In this document: one piece after another, positions 37,801 to 49,840 of the stretch | Layout of the letters: every line of letters starts with the position of its first letter | Numbering within the stretch: the first letter of the stretch is position 1 | NCBI GenBank assembly: GCA_013180625.2 | Contig: SNVD02016215.1 | Location: 61,361-125,360 of the forward strand | DNA: 64,000 bases | Reading direction: 5' to 3' | Source: Boswellia sacra | Taxonomy: Eukaryota > Streptophyta > Magnoliopsida > Sapindales > Burseraceae | Made by a program: the position numbers and the translations under genes | The notes under the pieces: generated by a model | The model's database searches: none | Told to the model about the DNA's origin: nothing | What the model saw: the letters and a program-made list of their open reading frames with translations, nothing else

Positions 37801-40800
37801 ACGTCTAAAAAACATAGATAAAAACTCTCGGATACAAGTAAATAAGGGCATGATGTAGCTATTATTTTCTTTGTCATTGTATCAGTCTTAGCAATATATA
37901 GCACAAAATATTGACCATAAAACAGGAAAGTGAGAAAGAGTGACCATAATATTTTACTTTTTCTTTGTGCTGTCCTAACATGATCCTAGTTTAAGGGAAT
38001 CTCCAAGTAAAGTGGGATCATCGAGTATAGAGTTGCTTGATGGATTAGCACCATTAATAGAGGGGTAAATGTGGGTTAATGACATGTGACCCATCATTAT
38101 AGATGATGGCCTTAATCTATGACTTATACTAGTTCTGGTTCTTGATTTATAGTCCTAGCCCTAAAAGCTTCTTTTTTTTTTTTCTTTTGTGTCAACTTAA
38201 ATTTTATTCCTTTCAACCTGAAGAATATGTTTATGATTATTAAAATTAGCACTAATTGCCTTTCTTCATGACTGAAATTAGAAACAAAATCTTAATGGGT
38301 TGTTCAAAATATAAAGTAATGTGTGTATGGGTACGTTATAAATTCAATTTTGAACGCAATTTGCCGGATATGCAAAAATAAATATACTATAATTTGTTAT
38401 AAGTTGTTTATTTTCTAGGTTTAACTAAATCTCATGAAACAAAGTTCTTTTATTCCCAAAATAAAGAATAATTATTCTGATTCTACTAATATATGTTTTA
38501 CATGTGGGGTTTGTCATTATTAATAAAACAAAAATAGTTCACACTTCAATAATCAAATCTAAAATGGGAGTTTCTTGTTAAGGAAAAACAATTTTTCATT
38601 TAAAAAAAAAAGAAAGGAAAGAAAATCCTGGATAGAATTGAACTTTAACATGATGATGTTTTTATGGCGCTCTCTGCACAAAATTTTAACAAGTATCATT
38701 AAATGATGTTAAAAGATAATTTTAAATATAATTAAATTAAACATTTGAAGATAAGTGACATTATACATTTACACGTATCAAATTTTTGTTCTATGATGAT
38801 CGCCATTTAAGTATAATGATGTTGCAAGATAGTCTCATCGAAAACATGTCAAAACAAAGAGTAGGACATGGAGCTAGCAAAGATTCCTTAGTAGTTGAAA
38901 ATAACAACAAAAATACTAACAAAGTACCCTTTTTTTTTTTAAAAAAAAAAAACCTCGTACACTATATATGAGTTGCACACTAAAAATGATAAGAAGGCCT
39001 AATTAAATTTTAATGATATATCATACATTATACATGTTGCACATTGAAAATCATATTTTCAAGATCCATGAATTAAATCACATCTTAGGTCAAAATTGAA
39101 TTTTTTTTTTTAAGGAATTATCACACGAGGTGACAGGTGTTGGTGTAAAGTCTTATCTTTCAACAAAATAAGTTACGTGGGTGTACATGATTTGATCAAA
39201 CGGTTGAGATCATCTATGTGAAGGACCTACCATATGAAAAAAATCTGATTGTCAATGTCAATCAAGTACTGTTTAGTGAAGCAATAACCTAAACATCAGA
39301 TGGGACTGACAGTAACTGTATGCACCAAACTGGAGTAAGTTAAAAATATGTATATACATATTTCTTTATTTCTGTTTAAGATTTTACACATTTCCATGTT
39401 TGTCAATGGAGTAGGTGAAGACTCTGACCACGCTCTGAAGACTCCATCCTTCATTTCACATCAATTTTGATTGTTTATGGTTCCTAACCTAAACTCTCTT
39501 CCATGTTTGTCTGTCCATTTATCCTCTCAAGTCATTTTTTAACCCCCTTTAAATCTGACATTTTGTGTTTGATTTTTCCCCTTTCTATAACACACTCTAA
39601 TTTAGTTTGGTTGTGTCATTCATGCATTCCTACTCTTTTTTAATCAAATGAGGGTTTTGTTCAACTTTTAACACTATTTTTTTTTGTAATTACTTCAATA
39701 AAAGCAAAAAATGCTATCAATTTTTACTTCTATGAAATCATTAATATGTTATTTTTCAGTTTGTCAATACTCTAGGGTTTTAGTTACAAGTTTTTGTACT
39801 GTAAACTTGTTAGCCTATCTTTATCTATTATTTTATATGGGGAAAGGGAAATGTTATAATTTTTGGGTTTAAATAAGAAACTATTTGATTTAAAAGTTCA
39901 ATCTAACAATAGTATTTAACGTTTACTACTAGATAAGATTTGTTAAAAGGATCAAAATTAAAAGGGGTATTTGAAAAAAAATGGATCACAATATTGAAAA
40001 TTTAAATGCTATGATCATGTCCAACAAAATGACATATTTTTCTTTTTGTTAAGTGTTAACATGTGGTAGACCAACTAATATTTGGATATTGAGCGTTAGT
40101 GTCCAATAGAAAAAAAAAAAAATATCTTGGTCTTCCCATAGATCATGGCATATAAACTTTTAGTGTTGGGTCAATTTTCAAACACGTCATTTGATTTGGT
40201 TTTTTTAATTTTTATTTTTAATCTCCCTTATTCTAGCTTGTTAAATATTTGGCGTCTCACATGCAAGAGGTTCAAATGCATGAGTTGAAATAGGCGATTT
40301 TGGTTTTAATATCGTGTCATGAAACTTTTAAATCAAATGTTTTTATTCTTTAAGATATGAAATACAAAGACTCTGATTTCCAGAGCAAGAAGAAGAAGAA
40401 GAAGATAAATAATAGTAATCCAATTAAGCATGGGTTGAAGAGTTTAACAACAGAGTGGCAATGAAGTGAATAAGTGGAAAAGAAATTTTGTAAGAAAAGC
40501 AAGAGTACGTTGTTGAGTTGAGTAGGAGAAGTGGACAAATGCCCGTGGATGCAGGGCAGGCAAAGGCAATGCAAGGCAAGGCAAGGCAAAGACTGAAAAC
40601 TTTTGAGGAGAAGAGACGTCCTAACGCAAAGCAGAGACAGTACGGCTAAGCGTGAAAAGAGAGAAAGATATCTACCCAGTTTCTCAGTTCTCTCTTTATT
40701 TTCTTTACATTTATTATTTTTTCTTCAGCTAAAGAAATAGTTGCAGCTTCAGGGAATTTGTAGTGTCAGAACTCAGTCTACTTTATTGTATTTTAAGCCA

Positions 40801-41543
40801 AGAAAAGAAGATGAATCACGGAGGTTATTAAAAGCCAAAGGCGTGATTAAAGTTGCTTCACTCTCTTGTTTTAAAAATAGCACTTAATTTAGCTGAACTT
40901 GGCAGTGTACTATTCTGATTCTGAATTATCAAAGCCACTAAATTTAGAGAGATGATGAGAAGATGGGTGTATTTGCTGTCATTTTCTATAAAGAATCAAA
41001 TTTTAGAGGGAATCCCCAGATTTGTCTATGATTTTCTGACAAATTTTCCTGGAATCCCACTTGTATTTCTTTAATACATATTTTTTTTTTAATCAGAATT
41101 TGAGTTGTGTTTGTTACGTAAATTTGTTTAAAAAAACAAACAAACAAACTTGTTTATTTATAATTATGAGGGCATAGTTCAAAAAATGTAAAAATTTTTA
41201 TAGTAACGCAATGTGAGGAGATCTTAGCTGGGGATTCTGACAGAAGTGGAGTCTCAACTTTAAGATTTTACTTTTACTATAATGTTGGAGGCTTAACTGC
41301 TTAAGGACAAAAGAGTTGTAGCTGTTTAGCTACAGTTTTTGACTAAAACAGCTAGAGTTTACATTGACACTTTTTACTATTATTTTCGATTTTTTTAAAG
41401 TTCAAGATTGGTACAAGATAACATATAATTATTTACAGACAGGATTTAGCGACTGTAGGTTCCTGTTTATAGATATGTTTAGCTACAATTTTTTGACCAG
41501 GAAAGTTAAGCTGGGAAAGCTAGCTTGTTGGAGAAGGATAGGG
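25813..41543. other. Long gene-poor AT-rich region
   Basis: No open frame with a recognisable domain, tRNA or conserved microRNA was seen in about 15.7 kb. Open frames here are short and AT-biased on both strands. Simple repeats include an ATT run (about 37611-37636), TA runs (35130-35150, 35540-35555) and several A or T homopolymers. A perfect 9-bp stem 'gtattgcct/aggcaatac' sits at about 26318-26345. Cis-regulatory DNA for ABCB1 may lie toward the right end. Confidence 0.45.
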
Positions 41544-41820
41544 GGGTGTTTGGTTGAGTGTTTTAACTAATATAATCAACTTTTTATCTAAGTGCTGCTG
41601 TAGGGTGGATCGGGGAAGAAAGGACGCCGGATTTAAAGGGAAGACAAGCAGAGAGGTGGGGTGAAGAAATGGAGTTTGAACATGAATTTGTAATAAAAGT
41701 TTTCAGTAGCTTTTACTGCAATTTAACTTGAAGAAGAAGCCAACCAAAGCTGCAAACAAACTGAAATCAACTGCTTTACTTGAACATTAATACAACATAG
41801 CATAACATTAACCAAACACA
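41544..41820. mobile_element. Possible MITE in the ABCB1 upstream region
   Basis: GGTGTTTGGTTGAGTG (about 41546) and an inverted, diverged copy 'cattaaccaaacaca' (about 41806-41820) bracket about 270 bp of non-coding sequence. GTGTTTGGTT ends are common in plant MITEs. No clear target duplication was found. It ends about 480 bp before the ABCB1 ATG. Confidence 0.35.
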
Positions 41821-42159
41821 AAAAATGGATTAAAAAAATGTAGAAATTAATAAATAAAAAAATAAATCTTGGATGGGGTGGGGTTGGTCTAATGAATGAG
41901 TGAATGCGAACGTGTTTTGAGTCAAAATAAAACTCATCTCTAAGTTTCGACACAGTGTCGTTTGTCGGGTGGAAAATACTCTCTCTCCTTCCATGGCATC
42001 TCATTGTGTGTCATTTTCTATGACTTTTTACAGAAGAAATCCCACTTAACCGCAAACAGTTGATTGGCTTGGCTTGGCTGTGGCTTTGATAGATTAAACA
42101 ACTAATGTGAGCAGAAACATGGAAAATGAAATAAGATTAAGAGAGTGAATAACATAAGA

Positions 42160-42296
42160 AAAGAGTGAAGAGAGAGAGAGAGAGAAAAGTTAGCGGGGAA
42201 AAAAAAAAAAAAAACCATGAGCTGAAAAGCCAGGTAGAGTGAGATAATAAAGGGGGAGGGAGAGTTTGTTCATAAAGTTGGCTAGGAATTTTGCAA
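42160..42296 (+). promoter_or_regulatory. ABCB1: ABCB1 proximal promoter/5' leader with GA repeat
   Basis: Directly before the start codon are a GA microsatellite (about 42168-42186), an A run (42199-42214) and purine-rich sequence. GA-rich leaders are common in plant genes. I could not place the transcription start or a confident TATA box. Confidence 0.4.
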
Positions 42297-45200
42297 ATGT
42301 CACAAGATTCTCAGGAGATAAAGACGATTGAGCAGTGGAGATGGTCCGAAATGCAAGGCCTTGAGCTTGTCTCTGCTCCTCCTTTAGACCCTTTTAAAAC
42401 GAACCCATCAACGCCTATAAACACAACTCCAGCAACACCAGCAACTACAAACTCGAGAGAAAAACAAAAACAACAGCCAGACGAAGAACAACAAGCCGCA
42501 GACCCACCAGCACTGACTCCTTATCAGCAAGGAGAAATGGAGAGCTCTTCTTCTGAGCCAAAGAAAGATGATCGTAAAGGAGAGAAGCCTAATTGTGTAT
42601 CTACTGTTGCGTTTGGTGACCTCTTCAGATTTGCAGATGGCTTAGATTATGTGTTGATGGCAATTGGGTCACTTGGTGCTTTTGTACATGGCTGTTCTTT
42701 GCCTCTGTTTCTCCGCTTCTTCGCCGATCTTGTTAACTCCTTTGGCTCTTATGCCAATAACGTGGATAAGATGACGCAGGAAGTTTTGAAGGTATACAAC
42801 ACAATTCACCATCAATCCAATCCAATTCTTGATATTACATTATCAACAAATTTTTTTTATCTCAATTTCTTTTTCTGGTTTTTACAGTATGCATTTTACT
42901 TTCTTGTGGTTGGTGCTGCAATCTGGGCTTCCTCCTGGGCAGGTCAGTTTCCTCTCTGCAAAACAAAAGCAAAACCTTTGTTTCCATTACTTCTTGTTTA
43001 CTGTGCTTGGCTTTGGCTTTTGTTCATTTAATTTCAAAGGGAAAACGCTTGAATTCATTACAGAAATATCATGTTGGATGTGGACTGGAGAGAGACAATC
43101 CACCAAAATGAGGATCAAGTACTTAGAAGCAGCGTTGAACCAAGACATTGAGTTTTTCGATACCGAGGTTCGAACCAGTGACGTTGTATTTGCCATTAAT
43201 ACTGATGCTGTGATGGTCCAAGATGCCATCAGTGAGAAGGTGAAAACTAATCTTTTTCAATTTGTTCTCATGGTTTCGTCAGGCTGTATCATTTTTTTTT
43301 GGGTTCTGGTGCAGCTGGGTAATTTCATTCACTATATGGCAACATTTGTTTCTGGATTTGTTGTGGGATTCACTGCTGTGTGGCAACTAGCTTTGGTCAC
43401 ACTTGCTGTGGTTCCTCTCATAGCCGTAATTGGAGCCATCCACACCACCACTTTAGCCAAACTCTCCGGGAAGAGCCAAGAAGCTCTTTCGCAAGCTGGA
43501 AATATCGTTGAACAGGTAAATACAACGCAAGCATGAAAGCTTCTCTCTCTTCACGTTTTCAAAACTTCAATTTCTGGAAAAATTTCACTGTTTTTTCGTC
43601 TGGGTATTGCTGATTTCGAGCGAGATTGCAGACAATTGTTCAAATTCGGGTCGTTTTCGCATTTGTTGGTGAATCTAGAGCCTTACAAGCCTACTCATCA
43701 GCCTTAAAGGTTGCTCAAAGGCTCGGTTACAAGAGTGGACTTGCAAAGGGGATGGGACTGGGCGCAACCTACTTTGTTGTGTTCTGCTGTTACGCACTTC
43801 TTCTATGGTATGGTGGTTATCTTGTTAGGCACCACTACACCAATGGAGGACTCGCGATAGCCACCATGTTTGCAGTCATGATTGGTGGATTGTAAGTAGT
43901 AATCGGTTAATTTCTCTGTTCAAACTTATTTTTTATCTCTTCATTTGAGTTCTCTTTTGCTTAAAAGTTCTCTTTGAATGGCAGGGCCTTGGGGCAGTCA
44001 GCCCCGAGCATGTCTGCATTTGCAAAGGCAAAAGTTGCGGCTGCAAAAATTTTCCGTATAATTGACCACAAGCCGGGAATTGATAGAAATGCTGAATCGG
44101 GTTCAGAATTGGACTCAGTTTCAGGACTAGTAGAGCTGAGAAATGTGGATTTCTCATACCCTTCAAGGCCTGACGTTCGGGTCCTCAATAATTTTAACCT
44201 CAATGTACCAGCTGGAAAGACGATTGCTTTAGTTGGCAGTAGCGGCTCTGGTAAAAGCACTGTGGTTTCTCTCATTGAGAGATTCTATGATCCCACCTCA
44301 GGTAATAATATGAAAATCTCTACCTAATTCACCAAAATAGACTATGTCAATAAAAATCTGAAATAACTTCTGTTAGATGCTTGGGCCAACTGAAGTTACT
44401 CTATGTGGGTGTTTGAGTGCGCAGAGGATTGTTTATGAGATAAAAAGTCTTATTCGCTTCTTTTATGAACTTGTGCAGGCCAAGTACTGCTAGATGGGCA
44501 TGACATAAAGTCATTGAAACTAAGATGGTTGAGGCAGCAAATAGGTCTTGTTAGCCAAGAGCCTGCTCTTTTTGCTACCACCATTAAAGAGAACATACTT
44601 TTGGGTAGACCTGATGCCGACATAGGCGAGATTGAAGAGGCTGCCAGAGTTGCCAATGCCCATTCATTTATCATAAAGTTACCGGACGGCTTTGATACTC
44701 AGGTTTGTTGATTCACAACATTGGAATGTGGTTATAATTCAGAAATAGTTAACAGTATTATTAAAAGAATTACAACCACTCACAATTATAAATCCTTGCA
44801 TATTATATCCCAACTTAAGTTAAATTAATTGTTAGGCATCTTTGACATAACATAACCATCATAAATTCTGTCCATATGCACTATAAGGTACTATCAACTG
44901 GGTTAGCGCCTTTATTGCAGTTGGGAAAGGTAGGGAAGTGGGGTAATGTTGGTCATTTGGAAGGTGAAATCAATCATGGATCTTGACCAAAAGGCTCCAT
45001 GTTTGGTTAGACATTCAATGGCATATAATTACATTTAAAAAAAAAAATTAAATATTGAAGGTTGAATGGATAATTTGGTCAACAAACATAACCTAACTTT
45101 ATTTTATTTGTATTATTTCGTTTTTTAATAAAGTCAATGTGCGTCCATCATGCATGTATATGTAAGAAAGTAACATGCTTCAGTCAACAGTGCATGTGCA

Positions 45201-48200
45201 TCTATAAGACCAAATAACCTAGAACAGTGGGTACACCAGTTGAGAGAGAGAGAGAGAGAGAGAAGACAATAGAAAATAAAGAGGACAAAGGATTCACCAA
45301 CTGCCGAAAGTCTTATGGGAATAAAAAAATGATTCCTAGAAAATGTTCTGTAATAGTTGGAATGGACAAGTTGGGAATTATAAGATGACAAGGTCAGACC
45401 AAAAAAAAAAAAAAAAGGATCACATATATACAAGAAATTGTGGGAAGAATAATTAGTTTATGAATTATATTCATTCAAGGCTTGAAGTCCCAGGAATCAA
45501 GTTTTCATATTGTTTTCTGGTTTATGAGTATCATTTAAGAGAGACAGCACCGACTATGTGTTCTAAACTATGCAATGAATGAGAAATATCAGCCGACCTC
45601 TAATTAGTATTAAAGAAGAAAAAGAAACAGAAAAGGAATCTTTACATCTACCTAATAATATGAGTCAATTCCAAAAAAATTACTGAATAATGAGTAATCT
45701 TGGAAAGAGGGGAAAAATTGGAATTTTATCTAATTGGAAAATCTTATGAACTTCTAAGTTTTCAGATATTTTCCTTTGTTTTCTGGGAAATTAAATGGAT
45801 GATACATAATTGTACAATTTGTGGACAAATAGAATTGAGCTTAAAATCATAACTGTAACCATAAAATATAATAATTTGAAAATGGCAGGTAGGGGAGAGG
45901 GGACTACAGCTCTCAGGAGGTCAGAAGCAAAGAATAGCTATAGCCAGGGCAATGCTGAAAAACCCAGCAATCCTTCTCCTAGATGAGGCAACAAGTGCAC
46001 TGGATTCTGAGTCAGAAAAGCTGGTCCAGGAGGCCCTTGACCGGTTCATGATTGGAAGGACAACTCTTGTCATTGCCCATCGCCTTTCAACCATTCGCAA
46101 GGCTGACCTTGTAGCTGTGCTGCAGCAAGGAACAGTCATAGAGATTGGAACTCATGATGAACTCATTGCCAAGGGAGAAAATGGTGTTTATGCCAAGCTC
46201 ATCAGAATGCAGGAGATGGCACATGAGACTGCCCTTAACAATGCTAGAAAGAGTAGTGCAAGGTGCTTTACCAACTTTGCGTCTTTTATTAAACTCTTGA
46301 AGAAAAAATTTTGTTTTCATGGTGTTCATTTATTTCTGGAATGCCTGATGAAATGCTATATATTTAGCTGAAAATTTCTTGTCTTAATATGGTTCCACTT
46401 TTGCAGGCCTTCAAGTGCCAGGAATTCAGTTAGCTCACCTATAATTGCCCGAAACTCCTCCTATGGCCGATCACCATACTCACGCAGGCTATCTGATTTC
46501 TCTACTTCTGACTTTAGTCTATCCCTTGATGGCACACATCCTAATTACAGGCTTGAAAAATTGGCCTTCAAGGAGCAAGCCAGTTCATTTTGGCGCCTTG
46601 CAAAAATGAATTCTCCTGAATGGGTCTATGCTTTAGTCGGTTCCATAGGCTCTGTTGTCTGTGGCTCCCTCAGTGCCTTCTTTGCATATGTTCTGAGCGC
46701 TGTCCTCAGCGTCTATTACAATCCTGACCATGCTTACATGAGCAGAGAAATTGGGAAATACTGCTACCTATTAATTGGGCTTTCATCAGCTGCACTTCTC
46801 TTTAACACACTTCAGCATTCTTTCTGGGATATTGTTGGAGAAAACCTTACAAAACGTGTGAGGGAGAAAATGCTGACTGCAGTGCTGAAAAATGAAATGG
46901 CATGGTTTGATCAAGAGGAAAACGAGAGTGCGAGGATTGCAGCAAGGCTAGCTCTTGATGCCAACAATGTCAGATCAGCCATTGGAGATCGTATTTCAGT
47001 GATTGTGCAGAATACAGCACTTATGCTTGTTGCCTGTACTGCAGGTTTTGTCTTGCAGTGGCGGCTTGCCCTCGTTCTCATAGCTGTCTTTCCTGTGGTT
47101 GTTGCAGCCACTGTTTTGCAGGTTTGTATTTACATCTAATTCCTCATGCATTCATAGTTACCAAATTTGGAGTACTGCTGATTCATAGTGAATAAACTGA
47201 TGAAGAATAAAAATAATTTGATCATTGTATGTAAGTCTAAAGATCATCATGTTATACTAGAAAAAGGTTGTTGTTTGAACTAATTCTTTGTTGGATTTTC
47301 AACAGAAAATGTTCATGCAAGGTTTCTCAGGAGACTTGGAAGCTGCACATGCCAAGGCCACACAACTTGCAGGGGAAGCCATTGCCAATGTGAGGACTGT
47401 TGCTGCCTTCAATTCAGAGTCAAAGATTGTGGGGCTTTTCTCCACCAACCTTCAAACACCATTGCGCCGATGCTTTTGGAAGGGACAAATCTCTGGAAGT
47501 GGATTTGGGGTAGCTCAATTTTCTCTTTATGCTTCCTATGCTCTTGGACTTTGGTATGCTTCCTGGCTTGTGAAGCATGGGATCTCTGATTTCTCAAAGA
47601 CAATCCGAGTTTTCATGGTCCTCATGGTCTCCGCCAATGGAGCAGCTGAAACACTAACCTTGGCTCCTGACTTCATCAAAGGTGGCCGAGCCATGAGGTC
47701 AGTTTTTGAACTTCTTGACCGTAAAACAGAAATTGAGCCTGATGATCCAGATGCCACCCCAGTTCCTGACCGTCTTCGTGGGGAAGTTGAATTCAAGCAT
47801 GTGGACTTTTCTTACCCCTCTCGCCCTGATGTTCCAATCTTCCGTGACCTTTCGCTTCGTGCTCGGGCTGGCAAAACTCTTGCTCTTGTTGGTCCTAGTG
47901 GCTGTGGCAAGAGTTCAGTCATTGCACTAATACAGCGATTCTACGAACCTTCATCAGGACGGGTTATGATTGATGGAAAGGATATCCGAAAATACAATCT
48001 TAAGTCCCTGCGAAGGCATATGGCAATTGTTCCTCAGGAACCATGCCTCTTTGCTGCTACCATTGAGGAAAACATTGCTTATGGACATGAGTCAGCGACG
48101 GAATCGGAGATCATTGAAGCAGCTACGTTGGCCAATGCCCACAAGTTCATATCTGCATTACCTGATGGCTACAAGACGTTTGTTGGAGAAAGAGGCGTAC

Positions 48201-48595
48201 AACTTTCTGGAGGACAAAAACAAAGAATTGCAATTGCCAGGGCCCTTGTAAGGAAGGCAGAGCTTATGCTGCTGGATGAAGCAACAAGTGCACTTGATAC
48301 TGAGTCTGAGAGATCCGTTCAGGAGGCTCTAGACCGTGCCTGCTCTGGAAAGACCACAATTGTTGTTGCTCATCGACTATCAACTATTAGGAATGCCCAT
48401 GTCATTGCAGTAATTGATGATGGGAAAGTTGCAGAACAAGGATCCCATTCACAATTGTTGAAAAATTTTCCTGATGGGTGTTACGCCCGCATGATACAGT
48501 TACAGAGGTTCACACATAGCCAGGTTATTGGCATGACATCAGGTTCAAGTTCCTCAGTAAGACCCAAAGATGATGAGGAGAGAGAAGCCTACTAA
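42297..48595 (+). CDS. ABCB1: ABC transporter B family member 1 (P-glycoprotein 1), auxin exporter
   Basis: Ten exons: 42297-42791, 42888-42942, 43064-43239, 43315-43515, 43632-43891, 43985-44301, 44479-44702, 45889-46262, 46407-47121, 47306-48595. All introns are GT-AG and the joined frame is open for 1368 residues. The order is TMD1-NBD1-linker-TMD2-NBD2, so it is a full-size plasma-membrane transporter. NBD1 has Walker [10 protein letters not shown] (480-488), LSGGQ (584-588) and LLLDE (605-609). NBD2 has GPSGCGKSS (1135-1143), LSGGQ (1239-1243) and LMLLDE (1259-1264). The serine-rich linker (about 690-755) corresponds to the kinase-regulated linker of Arabidopsis ABCB1. An EP dipeptide before NBD2 (about 1083-1084) fits a motif linked to auxin transport. 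The C-terminus ([14 protein letters not shown]) is ABCB1-specific. The N-terminus has a long Pro/Thr/Gln-rich extension compared with Arabidopsis. Translation starts at the ATG after an in-frame TTG. Confidence 0.95.
44703..45888 (+). other. Long seventh intron of ABCB1
   Basis: At 1186 bp it is far longer than the other introns (75-184 bp). It carries a GA microsatellite (about 45243-45263) and an A run (about 45401-45417). No inserted element with clear ends was recognised. Confidence 0.7.
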
Positions 48596-49311
48596 ATCAA
48601 AATCTTATTATAATACCAGTGAAACAGTATTTGCCTTATACCCCTTAATGATTTTTTGGGTTTTGATTTTCCGTTTAATGTTTGGTATAGTTATAGTTAT
48701 GTGTATTACTAATTTTCCACAATATATCTTGTCGTTCTGAATCTTCCCAAGGAAATGCAAATGATATTGACCATACTTCCTTCAAATTGAAAGAAGTTAT
48801 AACATATCCGTCAAAATGAATTTCACAGAGGCAGACCTCGTGCATTTTGTCTGTCGCCTTTGCTTTCAGGAAAGCATAACACGTAAAGAAAGACACTTGC
48901 TGAAAAATAATTGAGAAGGTTGACATGTACCAATCTCAATGTGTCCAAACTTGTTTTTTTTTTCTTTTTTGGTCTGCCAAATCGTGTATGGAATCCAATA
49001 AGTATTGGGGACAAGGATAAATGGATTTTCAATATAAACATAAGAAGGAAGATATATGTTAGAATTCCATCACTTTCTGACAGCGATCACAGAGCGATAG
49101 ACATATGGCCGTGGATGTAGACCTGAAACGAATAACATGTTGAGCCGTCAATACTTCGCAATGCAAACTTTAAGCTATGGGAAAATTTGAAATCATCTGG
49201 TGTTGATCTTAGTTGGGGACGTGTATATTTATGATGTGGTTTGTGGGGAACAAAATTATTGAACCAAGGCCACATGGTGGTCGCACATGTGCAGGAACTT
49301 CTGAAGGACGT
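48596..49311. other. ABCB1 3' flank
   Basis: Presumed ABCB1 3' UTR followed by spacer. A T-rich run lies at 48953-48970. The 69-codon frame at 48911-49120 shows no domain I recognise. Confidence 0.4.
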
Positions 49312-49319
49312 ATAACAAC

Positions 49320-49832
49320 TAGGGGTGGCAATCGTGTCGTGTCGTGTCGGCCCATTTAATTATTCGTGTCAAAACATGAAACCCAAACCCACCCAATTAT
49401 TAAACGTGTTACCCACGTGTCGTAATCGTGTCATATTTAATTCGTATAATTTACTTAATTATTTAACTTAGTTATACATAATATATTATATTCTCTATAT
49501 TTAAATCAATTAAAATTATTTTTAGAATATAAACCATTGTTAGTATAAAATATTATTAAAATCATCATAATTTATTATTTTATAAATTAATTTATTTTAT
49601 AGTATAAAAATTTCAATTTTATAATATATATATTGTAAGTAGGTAATAATTTATATCATTGAATGAATTTATATATTAAGAATGTACAAAATATATTTAA
49701 CTATTCGTGTCATTAAACGGATTGGCGTGTTGAACACCTTCAATACTAACCCGACCCATTTATTAATCGTGTAACGTATTCGTGTCGTGTTCGTATCGTG
49801 TTCACGGGTCGTGTCAAAAATTACCACCCCTA
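49320..49832. mobile_element. hAT-type non-autonomous element (family 1, copy B)
   Basis: The left end TAGGGGTGGCAAT (49320) and right end ATTACCACCCCTA (ending 49832) are inverted repeats, flanked by a perfect 8-bp duplication (ataacaac at 49312-49319 and 49833-49840). The 513-bp interior is AT-rich with CGTGTCGTGT words at both ends, like copy A, and has no transposase. It sits in the intergenic space between ABCB1 and the BUD20-like gene. Confidence 0.9.
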
Positions 49833-49840
49833 ATAACAAC

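Noticed and set aside
42829..43536. 235-codon frame in the ABCB1 region as a separate protein
   Set aside because: It reads through introns 1, 2 and 3; the spliced model keeps all conserved ABCB1 residues and GT-AG borders.
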